A stretch of 49,036 nucleotides of DNA from Bacteroidota bacterium (GTDB lineage: Bacteria; Bacteroidota; Rhodothermia; Rhodothermales; UBA10348), in NCBI GenBank assembly GCA_029262775.1, contig JAJCYR010000083.1, positions 1-49,036 of the forward strand, written 5' to 3'. Below are positions 8,529 through 17,974 of this stretch, in pieces. Position numbers and translations under genes: made by a program. The notes beneath the pieces were generated by a model. That model had not been told where the DNA came from. It saw nothing but the letters and a program-made list of their open reading frames with translations, and searched no databases. The stretch's first letter is position 1, and the number at the start of each line of letters is the position of its first letter.

Positions 8529-9947
8529 ATGAAGCAAGTTTTTCGCCAGCAGTTTCTGCGCATATCCACCCGCCTGACGATGTGGTATGGGTTGACGTTG
8601 CTCATTCTGCTCAGCCTGTTCGCACTTTTTTCCTATCTGTTCTTCCATGCCAGCCTGCACCGCGACTTCGACCGGCACTTGAGTCATGAGACCCGCCAGC
8701 TCATGCCCTTCATCCGTTTTACTGACAATGGACCACTGGCCTTCGCACCGCTCGACGAACTGAGGTCGGTGGCCTATGAAACGGATGGAATATATGGCAC
8801 ATATGTACGTCTGCTTTCTTCCGATGGGCTCGTGCTTTACCGTAGCCCCAACTTTGAGAACCACAGTCCGCTGGCGGTGCGACTCCCCGCAATGCAATCG
8901 GACAAATCGTTCAGTCAGGAGTGGGAAGGCGAGCCTGCACGCTCCAGTTACACGCCGCTCACAGACGCTGCGGGGGACCTTAGAGGCTGGCTTGAAGTCA
9001 GTGGATTCGAGTGGTCCTTGCACCAGGAACTCTACCGGCTGCGCTTGACGCTATTCATCGGGATTGTACTGAGTATGCTACTGGCCATGGCCGGTGGGTA
9101 TTTGCTGGCACGCCGAGCGTTGCAACCTGTCGCGGCCTTGACCGAGGCCGCGGACAAGATCCGTGCTACGAATCTCAGCGCCCGGCTTCCCACGAGTTTC
9201 GGTGTGCGGGATGAGTTGACCAATCTGGCTGAGACTTTCAACAAGATGATCTCCCGGATTGAGGCCTCCTTCGACCGGGAGCGTCGTTTTACAGACAATG
9301 CCGCTCATGAACTGTTGACTCCGCTTACAACGGTCCGCAACGGTATCGAGATCGCCCTTCGGCGCGAGCGCAGTCCAGAAGCATACCAGAGCGCGCTGGG
9401 ATCCATGATGCTGGATGTGGACGAGATGACCGAAACGGTACAGGGTCTTTTGCAACTCGCGCGTGTGGACCGTCTGCATGAGCTTCCCAAGAAACCGGTG
9501 GATTTGAGCCGCGTCGTGCAAGAACACGTGAACCGCTTTCGCCAGAGGGCCGTGCGCAAAGGGATCAATCTCCAACAGTATATTGCACGTCATGTTTACA
9601 TCCTCGCCGAAGAGGGTCGCATAGGTGAGGTAATCGATAACCTCGTGGAAAATGCCATCAAGTACAGCCCCGAAGGAGCCAAGGTGACCGTAGAGGTCAG
9701 CCGCCACAACGGTCAAGTTCAGCTTGTCGTGTCGGACACCGGAATCGGATTCAATCCCGAACAACAGGAACGCATTTTCGACCGTTTCTACCGGGCAGAC
9801 GCCAAGGAGGTACAGGCGCGTCACGGTAGCGGTCTGGGCCTGGCCATTGTTCAGGCAATCACGCAGATGTACGGCGGCTCGGTTTCAGCCCACAGTGATG
9901 GGTTGCAACGCGGCAGCCGTTTCGAAGTGTGTTTTCCGTTGACATGA
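8529..9947 (+). CDS. cusS: CusS/CopS-like sensor histidine kinase
   Basis: A 472-residue protein. Membrane helices at about 18-40 and 172-194 flank a periplasmic sensor domain of about 130 residues. HAMP follows at about 195-250, then HisKA with phosphoaccepting H260 in DNAAHELLTPLTT, and a HATPase_c domain with the N box (DNLVENAIKYSPEG), G1 box (VSDTGIGF), F box (IFDRFYR) and G2 box (GSGLGLAIV). All catalytic elements are intact. The family senses Cu(I)/Ag(I) in the periplasm. It is cotranscribed with the regulator and converges on cusA with only 9 bp between the two stop codons, leaving no room for a conventional terminator. Confidence 0.92.
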   Translation: MKQVFRQQFLRISTRLTMWYGLTLLILLSLFALFSYLFFHASLHRDFDRHLSHETRQLMPFIRFTDNGPLAFAPLDELRSVAYETDGIYGTYVRLLSSDGLVLYRSPNFENHSPLAVRLPAMQSDKSFSQEWEGEPARSSYTPLTDAAGDLRGWLEVSGFEWSLHQELYRLRLTLFIGIVLSMLLAMAGGYLLARRALQPVAALTEAADKIRATNLSARLPTSFGVRDELTNLAETFNKMISRIEASFDRERRFTDNAAHELLTPLTTVRNGIEIALRRERSPEAYQSALGSMMLDVDEMTETVQGLLQLARVDRLHELPKKPVDLSRVVQEHVNRFRQRAVRKGINLQQYIARHVYILAEEGRIGEVIDNLVENAIKYSPEGAKVTVEVSRHNGQVQLVVSDTGIGFNPEQQERIFDRFYRADAKEVQARHGSGLGLAIVQAITQMYGGSVSAHSDGLQRGSRFEVCFPLT

Positions 9948-9956
9948 AGGAAACCG

Positions 9957-12900
9957 TCACTGATGGTCTCCTGACGGATTGGCACTTTCGTTGAATGACG
10001 CGCGCAGCTGGAAGCCTTTTACGATCGTGTACATGGCTGGAATGACCACCAGTGTCAGGATGGTAGCGCTCACGAGACCGCCAACCATGGGCGCTGCAAT
10101 ACGCTTCATGACCTCACTGCCGGTTGCCGTCCCGAACATAACGGGCAACAATCCAAGGATGGTTGTAAAGACGGTCATCAGCAGTGGCCGAACACGCATG
10201 ACCGATCCTTCTTCCAGGGCGCTGTTGAGCTGTGCTTTCGAAGTGAGTCGTCCTTCGCTACGATACCGGGCGATGGCTTCATTCAGATACACTTGAATCA
10301 CCACTCCTGTCTCGGCGGCGAGACCGGCAACAGCGATAAAGCCCACCCCCACCGCGATCGACATATTGTAATCCAGCAGCACAATCAGCCAGATGGCACC
10401 CACAATAGCGAACGGAAGTGTAGCCATGAGTATCATCGTTTCCGTAACGTTCCTGAAATGGAGGAAGAGTAGGAGGAAGATGATAGCCAGCGTGATCGGT
10501 ACCAAAAGCTGTAGTCGCTTGTTGGCACGTTCCATGTATTCGTATTGCCCGCTCCATTTAATGGAATAGCCCGGAGGCAGCTCAATCCGTTCTGTCACAA
10601 CTTCGCGGGCGCGCTGTACGTAGGTGCCCACATCCACCCCCTGCTTCAGATCCACAAACACCCAGGCGTTCGGCCGCGCGTTTTCACTTTTTATCATCGG
10701 CGGACCATCCACCAACTTCAGTTCTGCCAACTGGCCGAGTGGCACCTGTATTCCTGCAGAAACAGGTACCAGCACCTGACGCAGGGCCGGAATATCCGAG
10801 CGCAGGTCTCGGGGGTACCTCACGTTGACGTTGTATCGCTCCAGTCCTTCGACGGTTGTCGTCACATTCATTCCGCCAATGGCGCTCACAATCACATCCT
10901 GGACGTCTCCAGTCGTCAGACCATAGCGGGCAGCCTCGACGCGATCAATGTCAATATCGAGAAAGCTACCGCCCATGACCCGCTCGGCGTAGACAGACAG
11001 AGTACCCTCCGTACCTTTAAGGGCGCCCTCGATCTGCTCACCTATCTGCTGGAGTATCCGCAGGTCTTCACCGGCTATTTTAATACCCACTGGTGTCTTG
11101 ATGCCCGTGGCCAGCATGTCCGTCCGCGTTTTGATGGGCATGGTCCAGGCGTTCGTAAGCCCCGGAATTTGAATTGCAGCATCGAATTCGGCAGCCAGCT
11201 TGTCTCGGGTCATTCCCTCGCGCCACTCGTTTTCCGGCTTCAGTATGATGGTCGTCTCGACCATGGTCATTGGAGCCGGGTCGGTGGCTGTCTCGGCACG
11301 TCCTATTTTACCGAATACCGATGCGACTTCAGGAAAGCTCTTGATGATGCGATCCGTCTGCTGCAGGATTTCTCGCGCCTTCTGCGGCGAAATACCGGGC
11401 AGCGTTGTAGGCATATAGAGCATATCGCCCTCATTGAGCGCTGGCATGAACTCCGAGCCAATCTGCGGAAACGGAATGAGCGGGCGGCCGAGCATCATGC
11501 GCTGGACCGGCAGGAGCGTAACAAGGAGGACGACTATACCTGCAGATACGATGACCCAGGGATGACGGAGCGTACCGCGGATGACGGGTCGGTACATCCG
11601 GATAAAGAATCGTGCGATGGGGTTTTCTGCCTCGGAACGAATCCGGCCTCTTACGAAGATCATCATCAGAGCCGGTACAAGCGTCACGGCCAAGATGGAG
11701 GCCGAGCCCATGGCAAAGGTTTTTGTGAGGGCCAATGGGCTGAACAGACGCCCCTCAACCTGCTCGAGCGTGAACACAGGCAGGAAGCTGACGGTAACGA
11801 TCAATAGCGAGAAAAAGAGGCTTGGACCGACCTCCTTGGCCGCGTCGAGTACGGCCTGCGATCGTTCCGATGGCTCCAACTCGCGTTGTAATCGATTTGT
11901 CATCCGCTCAATATGCTTGTGGGCATTCTCCACCATGACAAGCGATGCATCTACCATGACACCGATGGCAATGGCAATGCCACCAAGCGACATGATGTTG
12001 GCATTGAGTCCGATGGCGTTCATGATGAGCAACGAGGCCAGAATCCCAATTGGAACGGTGATGATTGCTACGAACGCACTGCGGGCATGCATCAGGAAGA
12101 TCATGACAATGAACGCAACGACAAGGAGCTCTTCCCATATCTTCGTCGCAAGAGTATCTACAGCACGCTTGATGAGCGCGGATCGATCATATTCGACCAC
12201 GATTTCAACACCGTCCGGCAGTCCAACTTCAAGCTCAGCCAAACGCCCTTTTACCCTGTCAATAACCTTCATGGCGTTTTCGCCGTACCGCATGATGACG
12301 ATGCCGCCCACGACCTCACCCTCACCGTTTTTCTCGGCGATGCCCCTCCGGATCTCAGGACCCACCTGAACCGTCGCTACATCATTGATTGTTACTGAGG
12401 TCCCATCCTCCGATTTGATCGGGATCGCACGAATGTCTTCCAGGCCCTTCAGGTACCCCTTGCCGCGTACGATGAACTCGCGTTCGCCCATCTCGAGCAG
12501 CCGGCCTCCGACATCCTGATTACTCCTCTTCAGCTGCATCTTGAGATGCGAGAGTGGGATGCCGTAAGCCGAAAGTTTTTGCGGATCCACCACCACCTGG
12601 TACTGCTTTTGAAAGCCACCTACCGTAGCGATTTCGCTCACCCCTTCAATTGCCTGCAGCTCGTACTTGAGGAAAAAATCTTGAATGGAGCGCAGTTGCG
12701 AGAGATCGTAGGTGCCTGTCGTGTCCCGCAGGCTGTATTGGTACACCCACCCAACGCCAGTCGCGTCGGGGCCTATGGCAGGTTTAGCCTGCTCAGGCAA
12801 GTCTCCCGTGACCTGATTCAGATACTCAAGAACCCGGCTTCGGGCCCAATACATGTCGGTTCCGTCTTCGAAAATGACATAAACGAAACTGGTGCCGAAC

Positions 12901-13160
12901 ATTGAATACCCACGCACGGTCTTGGCGAACGGGACGCTCAGCATGGCTGTGGCAAGCGGATACGTAACCTGCTCCTCTACGATCTGTGGTCCCTGCCCGG
13001 CGTATTCCGTTTTCACAATGACCTGAACGTCTGACAAGTCCGGAATGGCATCGACCGGCATGTTCAAGAGCGTCCAACTGCCAACGACGGACATCAGGAT
13101 GGCCACGAGGATGACCAACAGCCGATTGTGCGCGCTCCACTCAATAATTGATCTCAACAT
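9957..13160 (-). CDS. cusA: CusA-like heavy-metal RND efflux pump, inner-membrane subunit
   Basis: A 1067-residue RND transporter of the HME subfamily. The order is the usual TM1, a periplasmic porter domain, TM2-6 with GIAIAIGVMVDASLVMVENAHK carrying the proton-relay aspartate, a second porter domain and TM7-12. The methionines expected for a Cu(I)/Ag(I) pump occur in EGDMLYMPTTLPG, the MTMVETT region and RTDMLATGIK, matching CusA rather than CzcA. The pump takes copper from the periplasm with CusB and CusC. It is the last gene of operon (b) and converges with the sensor kinase. Confidence 0.95.
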   Translation of the reverse strand: MLRSIIEWSAHNRLLVILVAILMSVVGSWTLLNMPVDAIPDLSDVQVIVKTEYAGQGPQIVEEQVTYPLATAMLSVPFAKTVRGYSMFGTSFVYVIFEDGTDMYWARSRVLEYLNQVTGDLPEQAKPAIGPDATGVGWVYQYSLRDTTGTYDLSQLRSIQDFFLKYELQAIEGVSEIATVGGFQKQYQVVVDPQKLSAYGIPLSHLKMQLKRSNQDVGGRLLEMGEREFIVRGKGYLKGLEDIRAIPIKSEDGTSVTINDVATVQVGPEIRRGIAEKNGEGEVVGGIVIMRYGENAMKVIDRVKGRLAELEVGLPDGVEIVVEYDRSALIKRAVDTLATKIWEELLVVAFIVMIFLMHARSAFVAIITVPIGILASLLIMNAIGLNANIMSLGGIAIAIGVMVDASLVMVENAHKHIERMTNRLQRELEPSERSQAVLDAAKEVGPSLFFSLLIVTVSFLPVFTLEQVEGRLFSPLALTKTFAMGSASILAVTLVPALMMIFVRGRIRSEAENPIARFFIRMYRPVIRGTLRHPWVIVSAGIVVLLVTLLPVQRMMLGRPLIPFPQIGSEFMPALNEGDMLYMPTTLPGISPQKAREILQQTDRIIKSFPEVASVFGKIGRAETATDPAPMTMVETTIILKPENEWREGMTRDKLAAEFDAAIQIPGLTNAWTMPIKTRTDMLATGIKTPVGIKIAGEDLRILQQIGEQIEGALKGTEGTLSVYAERVMGGSFLDIDIDRVEAARYGLTTGDVQDVIVSAIGGMNVTTTVEGLERYNVNVRYPRDLRSDIPALRQVLVPVSAGIQVPLGQLAELKLVDGPPMIKSENARPNAWVFVDLKQGVDVGTYVQRAREVVTERIELPPGYSIKWSGQYEYMERANKRLQLLVPITLAIIFLLLFLHFRNVTETMILMATLPFAIVGAIWLIVLLDYNMSIAVGVGFIAVAGLAAETGVVIQVYLNEAIARYRSEGRLTSKAQLNSALEEGSVMRVRPLLMTVFTTILGLLPVMFGTATGSEVMKRIAAPMVGGLVSATILTLVVIPAMYTIVKGFQLRASFNESANPSGDHQ

Positions 13161-13237
13161 CGTGATTGCCGGTTCTTGAAGTGTGTCCTGTACGTGGGTA
13201 GTGCGGTCAGGAGAATGTGGGGTGGGAAAGAGACAGA

Positions 13238-14803
13238 TCAGATGTCGCTGGATGCGACGAGCGTGCCCTTCAGAATGTTGGCGTCACAGGTAAAGGCAAG
13301 CGTGCCATTCTGTTCAGGTGTGACCTCGATGGAAACCGCCTCGTGTACGGGCAGCGGTGTCGTTTCAATACCCAATTCCGGGATGACCACCGATGCTGCA
13401 CATGCCTTTTCTGAATGACGCGTGACGACGATCCGCGTGGTCCTGTCTTTCAAGAGGTCAAGCATCACCGGCTCAAACACCGCTTCGCCGACATCAACGC
13501 CGAATGTCTGAGGGCCATCTGCTGCGTCTGCTGTGTCTCTCTGGATCATGGCGTTGACGGCACTTGCAAGTTTCGCTTCGGAATCAATCAGGAACTGTCC
13601 GCTTGTAACGACTTTTTCTGCTCCCGACAGCCCCGAAAGAACCTGGATGCGGCCGTCGGCCTCGAGTCCGACCGTAACGTCGACGGGCAGGAAACGGCCG
13701 TCACCCAGAGCCACGATCACCACCGCGCGGTTTCCCGTTCGGATGACCGATTCGGTGGGTACAACCGGGAATGCGCTTGCGGTGGTGCCCACGAGCTTCA
13801 CGGATGCGTACATCTCCGGCTTGAGCCGAAGACCGGGGTTCGGAATCTCAATACGGGCCTTCACCGTTCGTGACGCCGCGTCCAACTCGTCATATATGTA
13901 GCTCACCTGTCCTTGTATGGTCTGACCGGGATCGTACGGCAGATCAATGGACGCCCTCGTCCCCAGACCCAGCCATGCCAGGTCCTGCTCGTAAATGTCG
14001 ACATAGAGCCAAAGGGATGACAGGTTGGATAACCTCATCAACGTCTGGCCAGCGACGATCTTCTGGCCTTCGACCACATTCGTCTCGGCCACCGTACCCC
14101 CGGCTGGGGCGTACAGCGTGACAGTCTTTGTTGGCTCGCCTGTCTCTTCCAGGCGGCGGACCTGCGAGTCTGAAATGTCCCAGTAGGCCAAGCGGCGGCG
14201 AGCTGCCGCAACCAGGCGCTCAGAATCGGCCGATTTTCCCAACCGCTCTGCGTTGCGGAGGGCCAGCAGGTACTCCTCCTGCGTCGACACCAGTTCGGGG
14301 CTGTAAATTTCCAGCAGCGGCTGTCCGGCCTTTACCCGGGCGCCCTCGAAATTCACATGTAGCGTTTCTATCCACCCGCTGATCTTGGGCGATACGGCAA
14401 CCACTTCCTGTTCGTCGACCACAAATCGCCCCGTGGTCCGTACCGTATGTTGTAGCGGCTCAATGACCACCGGTGCTGTACGGACGCCGATGTTCTGCAT
14501 GGTGACCGGGTCAATGGAGACCACTCCCTGTCCGGACGCTTCGTCCGCGTAGACAGGCACAAGATCCATTCCCATCCGGGATTTACCCGGCTCCTCGTAA
14601 ATTTCGTTCGGGTTCATGGGTGCACGCCAGTACAGGACAGAGCCGTTACCGGGCGGTTCGGGCGAATCCCCTTGGGCCGATGTGGCAGATTCCTGTGCTT
14701 CTCCTCCGCGGTTCATTCTGCCTGTGAAATATGCAGCCCCAGCTACAAGAGTCAGGACGAGAAGAGAAAGAGCAAGCCGTTGGGTACGTTGTAGAGTCTT
14801 CAT
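13238..14803 (-). CDS. cusB: CusB-like RND adaptor with an extra C-terminal cupredoxin-like domain
   Basis: A 521-residue periplasmic adaptor, about 80 residues longer than a plain CusB. It has an N-terminal membrane anchor (8-25), a heavy-metal-binding segment with YWRAPMNP and SRMGMDLVPVY at about 58-86, then barrel-sandwich, helical hairpin and beta-barrel regions (about 115-430). The tail, about 438-521, begins EAVFEPVMLDLLKD, contains KACAASVVIPELGI and ends LAFTCDANILKGTL. That pattern matches small cupredoxin_1/EfeO-type domains, usually FxCGMNMxxG, with the Cys kept and the Met positions changed. Some family members carry a C-terminal CusF-like domain instead. It links CusA to CusC. 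Confidence 0.92.
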   Translation of the reverse strand: MKTLQRTQRLALSLLVLTLVAGAAYFTGRMNRGGEAQESATSAQGDSPEPPGNGSVLYWRAPMNPNEIYEEPGKSRMGMDLVPVYADEASGQGVVSIDPVTMQNIGVRTAPVVIEPLQHTVRTTGRFVVDEQEVVAVSPKISGWIETLHVNFEGARVKAGQPLLEIYSPELVSTQEEYLLALRNAERLGKSADSERLVAAARRRLAYWDISDSQVRRLEETGEPTKTVTLYAPAGGTVAETNVVEGQKIVAGQTLMRLSNLSSLWLYVDIYEQDLAWLGLGTRASIDLPYDPGQTIQGQVSYIYDELDAASRTVKARIEIPNPGLRLKPEMYASVKLVGTTASAFPVVPTESVIRTGNRAVVIVALGDGRFLPVDVTVGLEADGRIQVLSGLSGAEKVVTSGQFLIDSEAKLASAVNAMIQRDTADAADGPQTFGVDVGEAVFEPVMLDLLKDRTTRIVVTRHSEKACAASVVIPELGIETTPLPVHEAVSIEVTPEQNGTLAFTCDANILKGTLVASSDI

Positions 14804-14851
14804 AGCGACGAAATGAAAATGTGGGCCAGAGATTGAGAGACGGGGGCGTAT

Positions 14852-16222
14852 TTACGGCCTCTCAATTTCATCGAGCGTACGAATGCCGAGGGCACGCTCC
14901 AGACGTGCCGACGCTTGGAGGTATCGAGCCAAAGCGTCTTCGTAGCCCATCTGCAGTGTGAACAGCATCCGCTCGGCGTCGAGCAGGTTGAGAAAGTCGG
15001 TACGTGCCGTGGTGTAGGCTGATAGCGTCGACTCCAGCGTTGTCTCAGCCTGCGGGATAAGCACGCCCCTGAAGAGCGTGAGCTGCTCTGCCTCTCTTTG
15101 CAGCTGACTCAGGAGATCGGAAATTTGGGTCCGATAGCTCGTCGCCAGTGCTTCCTGGCGTGCCGTGACCTGGGCAACCCGGACCTGGGTTTCCTCGACG
15201 TGGGCTCGCAGCCGTTTCCGCCAGAGTGGTACCTTTACCGATATGCCAAGTCCCAGCGCATCACGGCCGTCTGCAGTAGCAGGTACCTGCCGCGAGGCGA
15301 TGTCGAAATAAGTAATACTGAAGCCAAAATCGGGCAGAAACTGTTTCTCTGCCAACGCGACCTGCACTTCGGCGCGTGTCATGGCAGAGGCCAGCGCGTC
15401 CTCTTCGGGTCGCTCCCGTCGGGCAATTTCCACGAGTTGTTCAACGTCCGCGCTCAGAAGCCCAGGCGGCGCCACACGCACCTCGACACTTGCCGCAATA
15501 GACTCATTGATGAGACGGCTCAGTGTTTCGATCGCTGTGGTACGGCGTCTGGACAGATCAATTCGCCGCTGAGACAGCGTATTTTTTTCAAGTTGGGCCT
15601 TCAAAATCGCCTGCTGCGGCCCGATGCCCACTTCGTACTGGGTTGTTGCTACATCCTCAAATGAACGTAATCTCTCCTGGAAAGCCTCCACGTGCAGAAT
15701 CTGCTCCTGAAGACGATACAATTCGTAATACGTTATTTTTACCTGGACGAGCAGATCCTGGCTGAATGTTTCGGCCTCGTATCCTGCCACTTCGGCACTC
15801 AGTACGGCAATGTCTGCCTGCAGACCGAGCTTTCCCGGGAACGGCACCATCTGCTCCACACGCCACTGTGAACGCTGGGCTCCCCGGCCGGTCAGCACAG
15901 AATAGGGTTGGTAGGACCCCATCACAACGGGGTCCGGAAGGGAAGATACCTGGGCCTCTTTTGTCTCCAACGCATCCGCTTCCAGTAGAGCGGCGCGGAG
16001 CGTTGGGTTGTTGGCTCGAACCGCCTCAAGCAGCTCGTCCAGGCGCAAAACGGGAACAACCGTCGCGACGTTGGCGGTGTCACCGGCCGCTGTTGGAGCT
16101 GTGACGGCGGTGCCCTTGGCCTCGGAAAGCAGGATCTGCGCCTCGGCAGTCCCAGCTGGCAGGAGCAGAAATGGCGTAGAAAGTACGGCGCAGAGCACGC
16201 CAGCACGTCGAGAAAGAGACAT
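14852..16222 (-). CDS. cusC: CusC/TolC-type outer-membrane efflux protein
   Basis: A 456-residue protein with a signal peptide (AGTAEA/QIL). Two related halves of the outer-membrane efflux protein (OEP) family are visible: LDELLEAVRANNPTLRAALLEAD for the first and VQVALAEKQFLPDFGFSITYFD for the second, with long coiled-coil helices between. LLPAGTAEAQ lacks a lipobox cysteine, so unlike E. coli CusC it is probably not acylated. It forms the outer-membrane channel of the CusCBA export complex. It lies 48 bp upstream of cusB in operon (b). Confidence 0.92.
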   Translation of the reverse strand: MSLSRRAGVLCAVLSTPFLLLPAGTAEAQILLSEAKGTAVTAPTAAGDTANVATVVPVLRLDELLEAVRANNPTLRAALLEADALETKEAQVSSLPDPVVMGSYQPYSVLTGRGAQRSQWRVEQMVPFPGKLGLQADIAVLSAEVAGYEAETFSQDLLVQVKITYYELYRLQEQILHVEAFQERLRSFEDVATTQYEVGIGPQQAILKAQLEKNTLSQRRIDLSRRRTTAIETLSRLINESIAASVEVRVAPPGLLSADVEQLVEIARRERPEEDALASAMTRAEVQVALAEKQFLPDFGFSITYFDIASRQVPATADGRDALGLGISVKVPLWRKRLRAHVEETQVRVAQVTARQEALATSYRTQISDLLSQLQREAEQLTLFRGVLIPQAETTLESTLSAYTTARTDFLNLLDAERMLFTLQMGYEDALARYLQASARLERALGIRTLDEIERP

Positions 16223-16312
16223 GATGTTCTGACAAAATACGGTGGTTTCGGGTAGCGAGTCTGTTGGTATTCACCCGCACACAGAGGCGGTGACACCGGA
16301 ATCCGAGACCGG

Positions 16313-16771
16313 TCAGATCAGGAACATAGCGAGGAGCGCCTGTCGCAGCGGGGTAGACGTAATGGAGGGGGCACGGGCCCTCATGTCTCGCGAGTCACAT
16401 TGTGTCACCGACACCAGCGCTACCGGAATTCTACTCAACTGCGTATCGGTGACGGGCGGGGTAGAAAGACGTTGGCCTGTGGTGGAGAGCAGTGTAGCGA
16501 AAGACGATGGTGTCGCGTCTGGCTTGCAGCACGGGAGATGGGCCTCAGACAGGTCCAGGCCGCAGGGTACATCACCCGTTTCGTGGCGCGGCATTTCGTC
16601 GGACTCCTGTGTATTACCTGGCGGCATGGTGCAGGCCGCCAGCACGGTCGGGGCAGCCAGTCCAAAGACCAGCGCAAAGCCGACGATCAGCGGGAAAAGG
16701 CGATATGTACGAAGATGAAACGTAGTGCTGGCTGGGTTGGTGGAGATGTGATGCGACACATAGGTCATCAT
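16313..16771 (-). CDS. Unrecognised small Cys-containing exported protein in the cus operon
   Basis: A 152-residue protein that I do not recognise. One hydrophobic segment (about 26-45, LFPLIVGFALVFGLAAPTVLA) is followed by AACTMPPGNTQ, so it is either cleaved after LAA or anchored. The exported part has Cys in ACTMPP, VPCGLDL, LPCCKPDA and TQCDSR, and little secondary structure is predictable by eye. Small Cys/His proteins of this type often lie at the head of cus/cop clusters. Copper binding is inference. It sits between the cupredoxin and cusC with short gaps of 65 and 90 bp. Confidence 0.6.
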   Translation of the reverse strand: MMTYVSHHISTNPASTTFHLRTYRLFPLIVGFALVFGLAAPTVLAACTMPPGNTQESDEMPRHETGDVPCGLDLSEAHLPCCKPDATPSSFATLLSTTGQRLSTPPVTDTQLSRIPVALVSVTQCDSRDMRARAPSITSTPLRQALLAMFLI

Positions 16772-16836
16772 TCATGCGACCCTAAAACATGTTCAGGTTG
16801 GCTTTGCTGACGGAAGGGGCCGCGTCACAGAGTACA

Positions 16837-17316
16837 TCAGTCCGTCACGTTCAGGACTCCACGCATCAGCACATAATGGCCGGGGAAGGTGCAGGTATAG
16901 TAGTATGTACCCGGGCCGGGTGCAGTGAACGTGACTTCAACGGTTTCGCCGGGAGCTGCCAACGGTGTATGGAAGAGAATGGCGTCGTCCTCTGGGATGT
17001 AGTCGTTTTCTGCCGCTGAAATGGCCGCCAGACCCACCCGGTCGATGGCTTCTTCATCGGAGAGGAAAACCACATTGTGCGACATCCCCGCAGCCGTCGC
17101 TTTGTTCTCGAAGACCAGGCGCACCGCTGTACCCGTTTTCATGGTGACTTCTACCTGAGCAAACTTGAGTTCATTCCCGACAGATTGAATGACAATCTCA
17201 ACGGGAGCCTTCGGCGGCACGGGCTTGGGAGCAGGAGTTTGAGCCTGCGCACTGAGGAGAGCAGACAGGCTGACTACAAGCAGTGTCAAGGTTGAGAGCA
17301 ACGAAATACGTTTCAT
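16837..17316 (-). CDS. Azurin/auracyanin-like periplasmic cupredoxin
   Basis: A 159-residue blue-copper protein with a signal peptide (LLSAQA/QTP) and a proline-rich linker. The type-1 copper ligands are all visible: H80 in GMSHNVVF, C142 and H147 in YYTCTFPGHY, and M151 in LMRGVLNV. The spacing and the TFPGH motif resemble azurin and plastocyanin-type electron carriers. Its start overlaps the stop of the dihaem cytochrome gene by 4 bp (ATGA), so the two are translationally coupled. It may exchange electrons with that cytochrome or buffer periplasmic copper for CusCBA. Confidence 0.92.
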   Translation of the reverse strand: MKRISLLSTLTLLVVSLSALLSAQAQTPAPKPVPPKAPVEIVIQSVGNELKFAQVEVTMKTGTAVRLVFENKATAAGMSHNVVFLSDEEAIDRVGLAAISAAENDYIPEDDAILFHTPLAAPGETVEVTFTAPGPGTYYYTCTFPGHYVLMRGVLNVTD

Positions 17317-17960
17317 TGGTTGTTACCGGGCGTGGTTTGACCTTGAGATACAGCCCAGACAAAGGCAGCCACTTGTTGTGCCTGTTCCTCGCTGATGCCG
17401 CCGGGATAGGCCGCCATCGCGGTTCCCGATACACCATTTCGGACCACGTCCAGGATGGAGGCGAAGTCCCCTGTGCCGCGCTTCCACTGGCTGTCCTTCA
17501 GGTTCGGGGCAATGGGACCGCCTTCAAGCCCGCCGCCGTGGCACGCAAAGCACGTTCCGGCACCTTTATAGACCAGTCTGCCTTGTGCAATCAACTCGTC
17601 CGTCACCTCAGAGGGTGGGGGCACATTGCCACGTAGACGCGCAGGCATCAGGGCTGCATCGTTGGAGGCCAGCAGAAAATCCCTGACCAGCGACCCTTGT
17701 TTACGGGTCAGATTTGCGCGCGTCTGCATGTGCTGCATGATAATGACCCACTCCCGGTCGGTCCGTTCTTCCGGCCCACGAGGGTTGTGGCATCGCTGAC
17801 ACGTTCGCGAAAAGAGCTCAGCGCCCTGACCAATGCGCGCGGCCAAGGTGGTGTCACTTGGGGCAGCGTCGTCCAAAGACGATGGTGGCACGGGAGCCTG
17901 AAAAGTCAAGCCCACGTAGAGCATGATGAGTGTAGCAAGTGTAGTAGAAAAGAGTCGCAT
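17313..17960 (-). CDS. Dihaem c-type cytochrome
   Basis: A 215-residue protein with an N-terminal signal or anchor (ATLIMLYVGLTFQA). Two haem-binding motifs are present: C54-C57-H58 (CQRCHNPRG) and C137-C140-H141 (CFACHGGG). The N-terminal haem domain resembles short cytochromes associated with sulfite dehydrogenase; the C-terminal domain is a standard class I cytochrome with GTAMAAYPGGISEEQAQQVAAFVW, whose methionine is the likely sixth ligand. It is coupled to the cupredoxin by a 4-bp overlap and lies 14 bp after the barrel gene, so the three form one module upstream of cusCBA. Confidence 0.92.
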   Translation of the reverse strand: MRLFSTTLATLIMLYVGLTFQAPVPPSSLDDAAPSDTTLAARIGQGAELFSRTCQRCHNPRGPEERTDREWVIIMQHMQTRANLTRKQGSLVRDFLLASNDAALMPARLRGNVPPPSEVTDELIAQGRLVYKGAGTCFACHGGGLEGGPIAPNLKDSQWKRGTGDFASILDVVRNGVSGTAMAAYPGGISEEQAQQVAAFVWAVSQGQTTPGNNQ

Positions 17961-17974
17961 GGGGAGTTTCCGGG

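Noticed and set aside
7812..9023. A 403-codon open frame on the minus strand across the regulator and kinase
   Set aside because: It spans two intact genes and shows no motif; shadow frame.
9948..9956. Bidirectional terminator between cusS and cusA
   Set aside because: Only nine bases separate the stop codons and no hairpin is possible there without entering the genes.
10545..11807. A 420-codon open frame on the plus strand inside cusA
   Set aside because: Antisense shadow of a fully conserved RND pump; its translation is His/Arg/Gly-rich with no recognisable fold.
16313..16771. CusF metallochaperone
   Set aside because: No OB-fold pattern and no W/M/H copper site; only scattered cysteines.
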